From assembly GCF_001439735.1 (NCBI RefSeq), contig NZ_JYLN01000004.1:124001-188000 (forward strand): a DNA stretch of 64,000 bases, given 5' to 3'. The stretch is from Pseudomonas paralactis. GTDB taxonomy: Bacteria; Pseudomonadota; Gammaproteobacteria; Pseudomonadales; Pseudomonadaceae. Positions 42,221-52,231 of this stretch are shown one piece after another. Within the stretch, counting starts at the first letter, position 1; every line of letters begins with the position of its first letter. The position numbers were made by a program, and so were the translations under genes. Under the pieces are notes generated by a model. The model had not been told where the DNA came from, ran no database searches, and was given only the letters and a program-made list of their open reading frames with translations.

Positions 42221-43819
42221 TTAGTTGCTGATGGCGAGGATGCTGGCCTGGTACGAGCCGACAAACACATCGAAATCGCCCACTTCGTTCTGCTCCAGCT
42301 CTGCCTGTTGCGCCAGCGACGCACGGGCCAGGTCTTCAAAGTGCGCTTGTTCCTCAGGCGCCAAAGGTTCTTTGCGGAAGTATTCGGCATGGACCTCGCT
42401 CTGATGCAGGGAGAACTGGGCAAAGCTCTCCTTGCGCTCAGCCATGGCTGCCAATACCTGGGCCGACGGCGTCAGGGACGGGTCTTTGACCTTCGCCAAC
42501 TGGGCGTCCAGTGCCTCGCTGTGCTCGGTGATGCCATGGCTCTGATCGAGCAGGGCGGCCAGCGGGGCAATCTTCTCCAGCAACTCGGCCGCCCATTCCT
42601 TCATGTCCACCGGCTGGCCGTCACGCTGCAATTGCAGGCCCGGACGCCGGCCTTCCTTGACCACGCTGAGGAAGTTGGAGGTGGCGTTGCCGCACTCGTT
42701 GTTGGCGAACAGCGGGCTGTCGTTCAGCGCGCAGTACAGCAGGAACGCGTCGAGGAAGCGCGACTCCGGCAGGTCGATACCCATCGGCAGAAACGGGTTG
42801 ATGTCCAGGCAACGCACTTCGATGTACTGGATGCCACGGGCCATCAGCGCCTGGATCGGCCGCTCGCCGGTGTAGGTCACACGCTTGGGGCGGATATTGG
42901 AGTAGTACTCGTTTTCGATCTGCAGGATGTTGGTGTTGAGCTGCACCCACTCACCATCCTTGTGCGTGCCGACTTCGACGTAGGGCGCGTAGGGCGTTGC
43001 CACCGCTTCGCGCAGGCTGTCGGTGTAGCTGGCCAAGTCGTTGTAGCACGGCGTCAGGCCGGCCTGGGCGTTGCTCTGGTAACCCAGGTCGCTCATGCGC
43101 AGGCTGGTGGCGTAGGGCAGGTACAGCGTGTCGGCATCCAGCACTTCAAGCTGGTGCGAGCGCCCGCGCAGGAAACCGGCGTCCAGGGCTGGCGAGGCGC
43201 CAAAGAGGTACATCAACAGCCAGCTGTAGCGCCGGAAATTACGGATCAACGCGATATAGGCCGTGGACTGATAGTCACGGTCGGTGCCGACAAATCCTTC
43301 TGTTTCCTTGAGCAATGGCCACAGCTGTTCCGGCAGCGAGAAGTTGTAGTGGATGCCGGCGATGCACTGCATGGTCTTGCCGTAACGCAGGGCCAGGCCC
43401 TTGCGGTACACATACTTGAGCTGGCCGATATTGGAGGTGCCGTAGTAGGCGATCGGAATATCTTCCTCAGCCGGCAACGGGCACGGCATCGAGGGGCTCC
43501 ACAGGTATTCGCTGCCCAGCTTGGAATAGGCAAAGCGATGGATCTTGTCCAGGCTGTTCAGGGTGTCGGCCGGGTTGGGCAGGGCTGGGGTGATGAACTC
43601 CAGCAGCGATTCCGAATAGTCAGTGGTGATCTGTTCGTTGGTCAACGCGGCGCCCAAGGCTTCGGGGTGTGGCGTTTGCGCCAGGCGACCCTCGCTGGTG
43701 ACACGTAGGCATTCACGCTCGATGCCGTGCAAGCACTGCTCTAGCAGGGAGAGGTGTTCGCGCTTGCCGAGCAGGGCCAGGCGGCGGTTGAGAAGTTCGC
43801 TCAAGTTGGATTCCTTCAC
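42221..43819 (-). CDS. gshA: Glutamate-cysteine ligase
   Basis: 532 residues, the proteobacterial class I enzyme that joins glutamate and cysteine in the first step of glutathione synthesis. Family stretches are [10 protein letters not shown] near residue 33, [40 protein letters not shown], and [20 protein letters not shown]. The start ATG 43819 gives the usual [13 protein letters not shown] region after six extra residues. It stands alone, flanked by a BIME and a 200-bp spacer. Confidence 0.95.
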   Translation of the reverse strand: MKESNLSELLNRRLALLGKREHLSLLEQCLHGIERECLRVTSEGRLAQTPHPEALGAALTNEQITTDYSESLLEFITPALPNPADTLNSLDKIHRFAYSKLGSEYLWSPSMPCPLPAEEDIPIAYYGTSNIGQLKYVYRKGLALRYGKTMQCIAGIHYNFSLPEQLWPLLKETEGFVGTDRDYQSTAYIALIRNFRRYSWLLMYLFGASPALDAGFLRGRSHQLEVLDADTLYLPYATSLRMSDLGYQSNAQAGLTPCYNDLASYTDSLREAVATPYAPYVEVGTHKDGEWVQLNTNILQIENEYYSNIRPKRVTYTGERPIQALMARGIQYIEVRCLDINPFLPMGIDLPESRFLDAFLLYCALNDSPLFANNECGNATSNFLSVVKEGRRPGLQLQRDGQPVDMKEWAAELLEKIAPLAALLDQSHGITEHSEALDAQLAKVKDPSLTPSAQVLAAMAERKESFAQFSLHQSEVHAEYFRKEPLAPEEQAHFEDLARASLAQQAELEQNEVGDFDVFVGSYQASILAISN

Positions 43820-44018
43820 GCGTCAGTCGCCCCAATATGGGGGTGGGCAGGACGGTCTACAAGGGTGAAGTGGAAACTGGCGTGATCGCCTGGTTCTGAG
43901 TCGATTTGACCCGCTCTGAAAATGCCGACTTCACTCCATGAATTGGGCTACAGCGCAGCGAGAAAATTCCGACGCTGTTATCGCAGCGCCGAAATTAACT
44001 CAAATCGAGGGTGGGGAG

Positions 44019-44402
44019 CTATAGGACAGCGAACGTGCCCTGCGCTTTTGCGACAAGTCTTTCGCCCTGGTACACGTCGGCTTCGACCACCAACGTGCGC
44101 CGGCCGGCGTGAATCACCCGGCTGGTGCACAGCACGTCACCGTCTTCGACGGCGCGAATATAGTTGATTTTGCATTCGATGGTGGCGCTCTGTTGGTCGA
44201 AACCATGGGCGCTGGAACAGGCCAGGCCCATGGTGATGTCCACCAGGCTGAAAATCGCCCCGCCATGGAGCTTGCCCGCGCGGTTGCGCAGGTGCGGCTC
44301 CAGGGTCAGGGCCACCTCGGCAACGCCTTCGTCCAGGCGCTGCAGGCGGCAGCCGATCAGTTCGCTGAACGCGCTCTGGGTCAAGCCGGCCGGGATGTCC
44401 AT
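44019..44402 (-). CDS. PaaI-family hotdog thioesterase
   Basis: 127 residues from ATG 44402, which overlaps the tex stop (TGATG); a TTG one codon upstream is also open. Hotdog fold with the active-site helix NRAGKLHGGAIFSLVDITMG (HGG at 46-48, D in the following helix) and C-terminal strands VIHAGRRTLVVEADVYQGER. It hydrolyses acyl- or aryl-CoA thioesters; the substrate is not known. It is co-transcribed with tex, as in other pseudomonads. Confidence 0.85.
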   Translation of the reverse strand: MDIPAGLTQSAFSELIGCRLQRLDEGVAEVALTLEPHLRNRAGKLHGGAIFSLVDITMGLACSSAHGFDQQSATIECKINYIRAVEDGDVLCTSRVIHAGRRTLVVEADVYQGERLVAKAQGTFAVL

Positions 44403-46726
44403 CAACGCTTCTTCAACTGTTTGGCATTGGCGAACAGCGACGCCATGGCGTTGTTGCTCGGCGCGGCAGTCGTCGCTTCCTTGCGCGGCGCGTTGTTCTG
44501 CGACTGGCGCGGTGCCGAACCTGGGCGAGCGCCACGAGCACCGTCGATTTTCTCGCCGGGGGTATCGCTCATGCGCATCGACAGGCCGACGCGTTTGCGC
44601 GGGATGTCGACTTCCATGACCTTGACCTTGACCACGTCGCCAGCTTTGACCGCTTCACGCGGGTCCTTGATGAACTTCTCCGAAAGCGCAGAGATGTGCA
44701 CCAAACCGTCCTGATGCACGCCGATATCCACGAAAGCACCGAAGTTGGTCACGTTGGTCACCACGCCTTCCAGGATCATGCCCGGTTGCAGGTCCTTGAG
44801 GTCTTCGACGCCGTCCTGGAACTCGGCGGTCTTGAACTCGGGACGTGGGTCGCGGCCAGGTTTTTCCAGCTCTTGCAGAATGTCGGTGATGGTCGGCACA
44901 CCGAAGGTTTCGTCGGTGTACTTCTTTGGATCCAGGCGCTTGAGGAACGCAGCGTCGCCGATCAGCGAACGGATATCACGGTCGGTCTCGGCGGCAATGC
45001 GTTGCACCAGCGGGTAGGCCTCCGGGTGAACTGCCGAGGCGTCCAGCGGGTTATCGCCGTTCATGACGCGCAGGAAGCCGGCCGCTTGTTCAAAGGTTTT
45101 TTCACCCAGGCGTGCGACTTTTTTCAGCGCAGCACGGGTTTTGAACGCGCCATTTTCGTCGCGATGGCTGACGATGTTCTGCGCCAGGGTCGCGTTGAGG
45201 CCCGAAATTCGCGCCAGCAGTGCCACCGAAGCGGTGTTCACGTCTACGCCCACGGCGTTTACGCAGTCTTCCACCACCGCATCCAGGCCGCGTGCCAGTT
45301 TCAGCTGCGATACGTCGTGCTGGTACTGGCCGACGCCGATGGATTTAGGGTCGATTTTCACCAGTTCGGCCAACGGGTCTTGCAGGCGACGGGCGATGGA
45401 CACCGCGCCACGGATCGACACGTCGAGGTCCGGGAATTCCTTGGAGGCCAGCTCCGACGCCGAGTACACCGAAGCGCCTGCCTCGGAGACCATGACCTTG
45501 GTCATCTTCATGGCCGGGTATTTTTTGATCAGCTCGGCGGCCAGCTTGTCAGTCTCGCGACTGGCAGTGCCGTTGCCGATGGCAATCAGGTCCACCGCGT
45601 GCTTGGCGCACAGGGCGGCAAGGATCGCGAGGGTCTGGTCCCACTTGTTGTGCGGTACGTGTGGGTACACGGTGGCGTGGTCCAGCAGCTTGCCGGTGGC
45701 GTCGACCACTGCGACCTTGCAACCGGTGCGCAGGCCCGGGTCGAGGCCCAGGGTGGCACGCGGGCCGGCCGGTGCGGCCAGCAGCAGGTCGTGCAGGTTG
45801 TGGGCAAACACGTTGATCGCTTCGGTTTCGGCACCGTCGCGCAACTCGCCCAGCAGGTCGGTTTCCAGGTGGGTGTAGAGCTTGACCTTCCAGGTCCAGC
45901 GCACCACTTCGCCGAGCCACTTGTCTGCCGGGCGGTTCTGGTTCTGGATACCGAATTGTTGACCGATCATGCCTTCGCACGGGTGCATGGTGCCCGGCAG
46001 TTCGTCGCCGACTTTCAGCGCGGAGCTGAGAATGCCTTCGTTGCGGCCGCGGAAAATCGCCAGGGCGCGGTGCGACGGCATGCTTTTGAGCGGCTCGTCG
46101 TGTTCGAAGTAGTCGCGGAACTTGGCGCCTTCTTCCTCTTTGCCGGCGATGACGCGGGCGCTGAGGATGGCTTCCTGCTTGAGGTAGGTACGCAGTTTTT
46201 CCAGGAGGCTGGCGTTTTCGGCGAAGCGCTCCATCAGGATGTACTTGGCGCCTTCGAGGGCGGCCTTGACGTCGGCGACGCCTTTTTCAGCGTCGATGAA
46301 GCGGGCGGCTTCGGTTTCCGGCGTCAACGATGGATCGTTGAACAGGCCATCGGCCAAATCGCCCAGGCCGGCTTCCAGGGCGATCTGGCCCTTTGTACGA
46401 CGTTTCTGTTTGTATGGCAGGTAAAGGTCTTCGAGGCGGGTCTTGGTGTCCGCGAGTTTGATGTCGCGTTCCAGTTGAGGAGTCAACTTGCCCTGTTCCT
46501 CGATGCTGGCGAGGATGCTGATACGCCGTTCGTCGAGTTCTCGCAGGTAGCGCAGGCGCTCTTCCAGGTGACGCAGTTGGGTGTCGTCGAGGCTGCCGGT
46601 CACTTCTTTTCGGTAACGGGCGATGAAGGGCACCGTGGAGCCTTCATCCAGTAGAGCGACGGCCGCTTCGACCTGTTGTGGGCGTACACCGAGTTCCTCG
46701 GCGATGCGGCTGTTGATGCTGTCCAT
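44402..46726 (-). CDS. tex: Transcription accessory protein Tex
   Basis: 774 residues. The open frame runs to 46825, but ATG 46726 ([20 protein letters not shown]), with CAGGTGG upstream, is the family start. Domain order: N-terminal helical region with [20 protein letters not shown], YqgF-like RNase H fold ([20 protein letters not shown]), helix-hairpin-helix pair ([20 protein letters not shown]) and a C-terminal S1 RNA-binding domain ([20 protein letters not shown]) with a basic tail. It is a cytoplasmic nucleic-acid-binding protein that affects transcription. Confidence 0.95.
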   Translation of the reverse strand: MDSINSRIAEELGVRPQQVEAAVALLDEGSTVPFIARYRKEVTGSLDDTQLRHLEERLRYLRELDERRISILASIEEQGKLTPQLERDIKLADTKTRLEDLYLPYKQKRRTKGQIALEAGLGDLADGLFNDPSLTPETEAARFIDAEKGVADVKAALEGAKYILMERFAENASLLEKLRTYLKQEAILSARVIAGKEEEGAKFRDYFEHDEPLKSMPSHRALAIFRGRNEGILSSALKVGDELPGTMHPCEGMIGQQFGIQNQNRPADKWLGEVVRWTWKVKLYTHLETDLLGELRDGAETEAINVFAHNLHDLLLAAPAGPRATLGLDPGLRTGCKVAVVDATGKLLDHATVYPHVPHNKWDQTLAILAALCAKHAVDLIAIGNGTASRETDKLAAELIKKYPAMKMTKVMVSEAGASVYSASELASKEFPDLDVSIRGAVSIARRLQDPLAELVKIDPKSIGVGQYQHDVSQLKLARGLDAVVEDCVNAVGVDVNTASVALLARISGLNATLAQNIVSHRDENGAFKTRAALKKVARLGEKTFEQAAGFLRVMNGDNPLDASAVHPEAYPLVQRIAAETDRDIRSLIGDAAFLKRLDPKKYTDETFGVPTITDILQELEKPGRDPRPEFKTAEFQDGVEDLKDLQPGMILEGVVTNVTNFGAFVDIGVHQDGLVHISALSEKFIKDPREAVKAGDVVKVKVMEVDIPRKRVGLSMRMSDTPGEKIDGARGARPGSAPRQSQNNAPRKEATTAAPSNNAMASLFANAKQLKKR

Positions 46727-47083
46727 AAAACCACCTGAAATTCTTAAAATCAGCGCACCGGCCCGTAAAAACAAGGCTCGGCGAGGCTGGTTGAGCGGCC
46801 CGACTGGCGCCGCTGCCTGGGTCAAGAGGCTGGCTATTGACCCTCGAAATCGAAAAAGTCACGACAAGCGGGTAAAAAAAGCCCGGCAGCAAACGGTAAC
46901 GATCTGACGTTGCCCTGCACGGAGGCGCCGCATTATAACCAGCGTTCTGCCATTGGGGGGTACTGCGCCGGAGGTTGTAGGGCGCGGGTTCGCTGGCAGT
47001 AGATGAAAAATCTGCTAACAATGCACACGGTGCGTATAACGGCAGCTACGCCATAATGCGCGCCGAGATAAGAGGAGCATCCA
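46727..47083. other. Divergent tex-ompR intergenic region
   Basis: These 357 bp must carry the promoters of tex and ompR. No REP unit, gene or clear inverted repeat is seen. GAGGAGC just before 47084 is the ompR ribosome-binding site. Confidence 0.4.
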
Positions 47084-47824
47084 ATGAGCAGCACCGCACA
47101 AACTGCTGAAGGCGAAAAAATTCTCATCGTTGATGACGATCCTGGGCTGAGCAGCCTGCTGGAGCGGTTTTTCAACTCCAAGGGCTACCGTGCCCGCGCG
47201 GTGCCGAACACCGAGCAAATGGACCGCCTGTTGGGGCGTGAAGTGTTCAACCTGGTCGTGCTCGACCTGATGCTGCCCGGCGAAGACGGCCTTACTGCCT
47301 GCAAGCGCCTGCGTGGTGCCAACAACCAGATTCCAATCATCATGCTCACCGCCAAGGGCGATGAGTTGAGCCGCATCAAGGGCCTTGAACTGGGCGCTGA
47401 CGACTACCTTGCCAAGCCGTTCAACCCGGATGAGCTGATGGCGCGGGTCAAGGCCGTATTGCGTCGCCAGGCACCGGCCGTGCCGGGCGCACCGGGCAGC
47501 GAAGACGAAAGCGTCACCTTTGGCGACTACGAACTGTCGTTGGCCACCCGTGAGCTCAAGCGTGGCGAAGAAGTGCACATGCTTACCACCGGCGAATTCG
47601 CGGTGCTCAAGGCTCTGGTGATGAACGCTCGCCAACCGTTGACCCGTGACAAGCTGATGAACCTGGCCCGTGGCCGTGAATGGGACGCCCTGGAGCGCTC
47701 CATCGACGTGCAGATCTCCCGACTGCGCCGGATGATCGAGCCGGACCCGTCCAAGCCTCGGTATATCCAGACGGTGTGGGGCGTGGGTTATGTGTTTGTG
47801 CCGGATGGCACCGCAACCAAGTGA
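47084..47824 (+). CDS. ompR: Response regulator OmpR
   Basis: 246 residues. The receiver domain has acidic pocket D17-D18-D19, phospho-acceptor D61 in VVLDLMLPGEDG, T89 and the lysine of LAKPFNPDELMARV. The C-terminal winged helix (about 145-246) includes LTTGEFAVLKALVMNARQPL and SIDVQISRLRRMIEPDPSKP. It is the osmotic and envelope response partner of EnvZ, encoded 116 bp downstream. Confidence 0.95.
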   Translation: MSSTAQTAEGEKILIVDDDPGLSSLLERFFNSKGYRARAVPNTEQMDRLLGREVFNLVVLDLMLPGEDGLTACKRLRGANNQIPIIMLTAKGDELSRIKGLELGADDYLAKPFNPDELMARVKAVLRRQAPAVPGAPGSEDESVTFGDYELSLATRELKRGEEVHMLTTGEFAVLKALVMNARQPLTRDKLMNLARGREWDALERSIDVQISRLRRMIEPDPSKPRYIQTVWGVGYVFVPDGTATK

Positions 47825-47940
47825 CCGATGATTTGCAGGGACGGGTATCCGACGTTTGACTCCATAAGAGTCGACGGGATGCCCGGCGTCTGCAATTCTG
47901 CGAGCACCGCTCGTTCCTGCAAGGTGTGCAGCTTTCATCT

Positions 47941-49254
47941 ATGAAAACCCCGCTGTGGTTCCCACAAAGTTTCTTCTCGCGCACCCTTTGGCTGGTGCTT
48001 ATCGTCGTTCTGTTTTCCAAGGCACTTACGCTGGTTTATCTGTTGATGAACGAAGACGTGCTGGTGGACCGGCAGTACAGCCACGGTGTGGCCCTGACGT
48101 TGCGGGGGTATTGGGCCGTAGACCCTGAGAACCGAGAAAAAGTAGCCAAGGCGTCGACCTTGACTCGGGTTGATGGTGCCGGCGTGCCTGAAGGCGAGCA
48201 GCATTGGCCTTACAGCGAGATCTACCAGCGCCAGATGCAGGCCGAACTGGGCGCCGACACCGAGGTGAGGCTGCGCATGCATGTTTCGCCTGCGCTGTGG
48301 GTGAGGGCGCCCAGCCTGGGTGATGCCTGGATCAAGGTGCCGCTTTATCCGCACCCGCTGCGCGGGCAGAAAATCTGGAATGTGCTGGGCTGGTTCCTGG
48401 CCATTGGTCTGCTTTCAACGGCGTCTGCGTGGATTTTCGTCCGACAGCTCAACCAGCCACTCAAGCGTCTGGTGTTTGCCGCACGCCAACTGGGTCAAGG
48501 GCGCAGTGTGCGCCTGCCGGTCAGCGACACGCCCAGTGAGATGACCGAGGTGTACGGCGCGTTCAACCAGATGGCGGAAGACGTCGAGCAGGCCGGGCGC
48601 GAGCGCGAGCTGATGCTGGCGGGGGTGTCCCATGATTTGCGCACACCGTTGACACGATTGCGCTTGTCCCTTGAGTTGATGGGGGACCATACCGACCTCA
48701 CCGATGACATGGTGCGCGACATCGAGGACATGGACGCCATCCTGGATCAGTTCCTGGCGTTCATCCGCGATGGACGTGATGAGGTGGTGGAGGAAGTCGA
48801 CCTCACGGACCTCGTGCGTGAGGTGGTTGCGCCCTATAACCAGAACGGTGAACAGGTGCGCATGCGTCTGGAGCCGATCCAGCCGTTTGCATTGCGCCGG
48901 GTGTCGATGAAGCGCCTGCTGAACAACCTGATCGGCAACGCCTTGCATCATGCCGGCTCCGACGTGGAGGTGGCAGCGTATGTCTCCGGTGACAGTGCCG
49001 CGCCATACGTGGTGCTGAGCGTGATGGACCGCGGCACGGGTATCGACCCTGCCGAGCTGGAGGGTATCTTCAACCCGTTCACCCGTGGCGACCGGGCCCG
49101 AGGTGGCAAGGGAACCGGATTGGGGCTGGCGATTGTGCGGCGGATTGCGTCGATGCATGGCGGCAATGTGGAGTTGCGCAACCGTGAAGGCGGTGGGTTG
49201 GAAGCACGGGTGCGGCTGCCGCTGGGGTTGATGCTGCCTAGGGACGCTGTCTAA
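47941..49254 (+). CDS. envZ: Sensor histidine kinase EnvZ
   Basis: 437 residues from ATG 47941 (MKTPLWFPQSFFSRTLWLVL); a GTG five codons upstream is open but less likely. TM1 is WLVLIVVLFSKALTLVYLLM, then a periplasmic loop of about 120 residues, TM2 NVLGWFLAIGLLSTASAWIF, a HAMP domain (RQLNQPLKRLVFAARQLGQG), the H-box MLAGVSHDLRTPLTRLRLSL, and ATP-binding boxes NLIGNALHHAG, DRGTGIDPAELEGIF and GKGTGLGLAIVRRIASMHGG. It phosphorylates and dephosphorylates OmpR. Confidence 0.95.
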   Translation: MKTPLWFPQSFFSRTLWLVLIVVLFSKALTLVYLLMNEDVLVDRQYSHGVALTLRGYWAVDPENREKVAKASTLTRVDGAGVPEGEQHWPYSEIYQRQMQAELGADTEVRLRMHVSPALWVRAPSLGDAWIKVPLYPHPLRGQKIWNVLGWFLAIGLLSTASAWIFVRQLNQPLKRLVFAARQLGQGRSVRLPVSDTPSEMTEVYGAFNQMAEDVEQAGRERELMLAGVSHDLRTPLTRLRLSLELMGDHTDLTDDMVRDIEDMDAILDQFLAFIRDGRDEVVEEVDLTDLVREVVAPYNQNGEQVRMRLEPIQPFALRRVSMKRLLNNLIGNALHHAGSDVEVAAYVSGDSAAPYVVLSVMDRGTGIDPAELEGIFNPFTRGDRARGGKGTGLGLAIVRRIASMHGGNVELRNREGGGLEARVRLPLGLMLPRDAV

Positions 49255-49271
49255 CAAGCAATATGAATGCA

Positions 49272-49299
49272 AATGTGGGAGCTGGCTTGCCTGCAATGA
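49272..49299. repeat. BIME, left part, interrupted by the inserted element
   Basis: A REP unit (AATGTGGGAGCTGGCTTGCC) ends at the 8-bp sequence TGCAATGA (49292-49299), directly before element copy 2. The matching REP part resumes at 49835 with TGCGATGA and closes at about 49903 with CAAGCCAGCTCCCACA. Confidence 0.82.
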
Positions 49300-49834
49300 G
49301 CATAGGTATCTACACAAGTTTTTGGTGTGACGCTGGACCTGTGGCGAGGGAGCTTGCTCCCGCGGCGGCCTGACAGCCGACGCTTATCTACCTGACACCC
49401 CACGATTCAAATGTGGGAGCTGGCTTGCCTGCGAAGAGGGCCTGACAGTCAACACAGCTGGATTGTGTACATATCCATTGCTGCGGTAACGGCCACTTAG
49501 GGTTCCGCTCTGACAGCGGGTCACTTTTGGAAAAGAGCCCGGAATGCCGGCCCAGCCAAAAGTAACCAAAAGGGCTCTTGCCCCACCACTCGGCACCTCG
49601 CCTAGGCTCGGTGTGCCCGAACGCAGGCTTGAATCCGTGGGCCGCCGCCACGCGCCATCCATGGCGCGGGGCGGCTAACCCGGCGTCCTGCCGGGTTACC
49701 CACGAATTCAAGCCTGCGTTCGGCCAGCGTGGTTTAACGGGGCGCCTGAGATCAAAAGCAGATCAAGATCAAGAGCGGCTCGCTTCGCATCGTGGTTACC
49801 GTTGAGCGTTACAGATTTGTGTAGATACCTATGC
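49300..49834. mobile_element. MITE-like element, copy 2 (535 bp)
   Basis: Bounded by perfect 18-bp terminal inverted repeats: GCATAGGTATCTACACAA (49300-49317) and its exact complement (49817-49834). Flanked by an 8-bp direct repeat with one mismatch (TGCAATGA / TGCGATGA). The core is shared with copy 1 at 14257 (GCGCCATCCATGGCGC; GGGGCGCCTGAGATCAAAAG). It is longer because it contains two REP-like units near 49340 and 49411. An internal hairpin has 24-nt arms (49618-49641 and 49699-49722) that pair with one mismatch, yet differ in sequence from the arms of copy 1. No transposase is encoded. Confidence 0.85.
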
Positions 49835-49905
49835 TGCGATGAGGGCGGCACATTCAACATCGTTGTTGACTGAGCTACCGCTATCGCAGGCAAGCCAGCT
49901 CCCAC
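49835..49905. repeat. BIME, right part
   Basis: Continuation of the REP pair broken by the element: GATGAGGGCGGCACATTCAA leads into the mirror unit CGCTATCGCAGGCAAGCCAG. It lies just downstream of rimK. Confidence 0.82.
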
Positions 49906-49938
49906 AGGTGTTTTGTGATGGGTGGTAGGTGTGGGTAT

Positions 49939-50844
49939 TCAGCCCTTGCCCTTGGTCCGAGTCATATTCGGCCCGCCGTTCTTTTCCAGATGCTGAATGA
50001 TGATCCCCGCTACATCCTTACCGGTGGTGGTTTCGATCCCTTCCAGGCCTGGCGATGAGTTTACTTCCATCACCAACGGGCCATGGTTGGAGCGCAGGAT
50101 GTCCACACCCGCCACGCTCAGCCCCATCACCTTGGCCGCCCGTAGTGCGGTCATGCGTTCTTCAGGGGTGATCTTGATCAGGCTGGCGCTGCCGCCGCGG
50201 TGCAGGTTGGAGCGGAACTCACCGGGCTTGGCCTGGCGCTTCATTGCCGCGATCACCTTGTCGCCCACCACGAAGCAGCGAATATCCGCGCCGCCCGCTT
50301 CCTTGATGTACTCCTGCACCATGATGTTCTGCTTGAGGCCCATAAACGCCTCGATCACCGATTCAGCTGCCGTCGCCGTTTCACACAGCACCACACCGAT
50401 GCCCTGGGTGCCTTCCAGTACCTTGATCACCAGGGGGGCGCCATTGACCATCTCGATCAGGTCAGGGATGTCATCCGGGGAGTGGGCAAAGCCAGTGACC
50501 GGCAAGCCGATACCCCGGCGTGACAGCAACTGCAGCGAACGCAGTTTGTCCCGAGAGCGGGCAATGGCCACGGATTCGTTGAGAGGAAACACCCCCATCA
50601 TTTCAAACTGACGCAACACCGCGCAGCCATAAAACGTCACCGAGGCGCCGATACGCGGGATCACCGCATCAAAGCCTTCCAGGGGTTTACCCCGGTAGTG
50701 AATCTGCGGTTTGTGGCTGGCAATGTTCATGTAGGCACGCAACGTGTCGATCACCACCATTTCATGGCCACGTTCAGTGCCGGCCTCGACCAGGCGGCGG
50801 GTGGAATACAGACGCGGGTTTCGCGACAGCACAGCAATCTTCAT
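49939..50844 (-). CDS. rimK: Ribosomal protein S6 glutamate ligase RimK
   Basis: 301 residues, ATP-grasp ligase that adds glutamate residues to the C-terminus of ribosomal protein S6. Motifs: N-terminal [20 protein letters not shown], lysine-bearing [40 protein letters not shown] and the Mg-binding [15 protein letters not shown]. It overlaps the rimB stop by 4 bp. In P. fluorescens rimA, rimB and rimK form an operon in which RimA (a c-di-GMP phosphodiesterase) and RimB modulate RimK; the same order is seen here. Confidence 0.94.
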   Translation of the reverse strand: MKIAVLSRNPRLYSTRRLVEAGTERGHEMVVIDTLRAYMNIASHKPQIHYRGKPLEGFDAVIPRIGASVTFYGCAVLRQFEMMGVFPLNESVAIARSRDKLRSLQLLSRRGIGLPVTGFAHSPDDIPDLIEMVNGAPLVIKVLEGTQGIGVVLCETATAAESVIEAFMGLKQNIMVQEYIKEAGGADIRCFVVGDKVIAAMKRQAKPGEFRSNLHRGGSASLIKITPEERMTALRAAKVMGLSVAGVDILRSNHGPLVMEVNSSPGLEGIETTTGKDVAGIIIQHLEKNGGPNMTRTKGKG

Positions 50845-51323
50845 GCAGCACCTGGGGCAGAAATAGTGGAGACCGGGAACACCGGCTTGTCTTGAACATA
50901 CTTGACGCCTGGATTGACCACCAACTGGCCGTCAATCAACGCCTTGGAGCCCAGTAACAGGCGGTAACGCATGGCTTTGCGACAGGCGAGGGTGAATTCC
51001 ACCCGCCAGACCCGGTCGCCCAGCGCCAGGGTGGTGCTGATCACGTAGCGCACCTGCGCATGGCCGTTGGAGCTCTTGATGGTTTTCATCGTCACCAGGG
51101 GCGCTTCGCAGCGACGGTGACGCAGTTGCACCACGCTGCCCAGGTGCGCGGTAAAGCGCACCCACTTTTCACCGTCGCGCTCAAACGGCTCGATATCGGT
51201 GGCGTGCAGGCTTGAGGTGCTGGCACCGGTGTCGATCTTCGCGCGCAGGCCCGCCACTCCCAGGTCGGGAAGGGCCACCCACTCTCGCAGACCCACAACG
51301 GTCAAATGGTCAAATGTCTTCAA
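50841..51323 (-). CDS. rimB: RimB, retropepsin-like ATP-dependent zinc protease family
   Basis: 160 residues. The aspartyl-protease-type motif DTGAS (31-35) lies in [20 protein letters not shown], with the second-lobe pattern [20 protein letters not shown] near the C-terminus, as in the DUF785/RimB family. Cytoplasmic, no signal peptide. Located between rimA (12 bp upstream) and rimK (overlap), it is part of the S6 modification system; in that system RimB is reported to act on RimK-modified S6. Confidence 0.9.
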   Translation of the reverse strand: MKTFDHLTVVGLREWVALPDLGVAGLRAKIDTGASTSSLHATDIEPFERDGEKWVRFTAHLGSVVQLRHRRCEAPLVTMKTIKSSNGHAQVRYVISTTLALGDRVWRVEFTLACRKAMRYRLLLGSKALIDGQLVVNPGVKYVQDKPVFPVSTISAPGAA

Positions 51324-51335
51324 TATGGGTACCGG

Positions 51336-52115
51336 TCAATTTGCCCAGGCTTGAGGAGAAACCTTGGCCAGGGCATTGAATGCAGGCTTGGCGAACCAGA
51401 AACCCTGCATCAGAAATATTCCACAGTCGGAGAGGAAATCCCGTTCGCCGGCACTTTCGATGCCTTCGGCGATGACAGTAACCCCCAACTGCTCACAGAT
51501 TGTGACAATCCCCCGGACGATCACCTGACGGACACGGTCTTGATCGACATTGCGAATCAACGCCATGTCGAGTTTGATCAGGTCGGGTTGGAAATCGGCC
51601 AGCAGATTCAGCCCCGAATAGCCCGCGCCGAAGTCGTCGATAGCAGTCTTGAAGCCGAATTCGCGGTATTCACGCAGAATATTGGTCAAATGGCGATAGT
51701 TATCTACATGCTCGCTTTCCAGGGTTTCGAAAATCAGCCGGTCCAGGGGGAAATTGTGCGCCCGGGCGGCCTCCAGAGTGCTGCGGATACACAGCTCGGG
51801 GCGATATACGGCATTGGGCATGAAGTTGATGGAAAGGTGAGTTTGCATGCCCAGAGCAGCGGCCCCGGCAATGGCCTTGGTTCGGCAGCGCTGGTCGAAG
51901 CGGTAGCGATTGGTTTCGTTGACCTGAGCCAGCACCGACAGCGCGCCTTCCCCCTGGGTACCGCGCACCAAGGCTTCGTTGGCGAATATAGAGCGGTCAC
52001 GCAGGTCTACGATAGGCTGGTAGGCGAACGCAAAATCGAACCCCAAAGGCTCGCTTTGCTGGCAACCCACGCACCGCTGGTTGGGCGAGGTGAGTGAAAG
52101 GGGAAAGTCGGTCAC
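51336..52115 (-). CDS. rimA: EAL-domain c-di-GMP phosphodiesterase RimA
   Basis: 259 residues, a stand-alone EAL domain preceded by a short Cys-containing N-terminus (CVGCQQSEPLGFDFAFAYQP). Catalytic motifs are kept: E in NEALVRG, N in LSINFMPNA, E in LIFETLESEH, DD in FKTAIDDFGAGYSGLNLL, K in LIKLDMALIR and E in VIAEGIESAGE. It should hydrolyse c-di-GMP. Its position at the head of rimABK links second-messenger level to ribosome modification, as described for P. fluorescens SBW25. Confidence 0.9.
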   Translation of the reverse strand: MTDFPLSLTSPNQRCVGCQQSEPLGFDFAFAYQPIVDLRDRSIFANEALVRGTQGEGALSVLAQVNETNRYRFDQRCRTKAIAGAAALGMQTHLSINFMPNAVYRPELCIRSTLEAARAHNFPLDRLIFETLESEHVDNYRHLTNILREYREFGFKTAIDDFGAGYSGLNLLADFQPDLIKLDMALIRNVDQDRVRQVIVRGIVTICEQLGVTVIAEGIESAGERDFLSDCGIFLMQGFWFAKPAFNALAKVSPQAWAN

Positions 52116-52231
52116 AGCGTATCCTCGCGAAAACAGGGTGCTACCTGGCGTATCTTAGGTGAGCCTTGGGATTTATGCGTCGAAGGGTTTCAACGGTAAG
52201 GTTGCGACATTTTTCAGAGCGAGGAATTCAA

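Noticed and set aside
49384..49711. Small open frames inside the MITE-like element (also 14415-14633 in copy 1)
   Set aside because: They cross the conserved hairpins, differ in frame and length between copies and have no start context; such frames are often annotated as hypothetical proteins but are better explained by the repeat.
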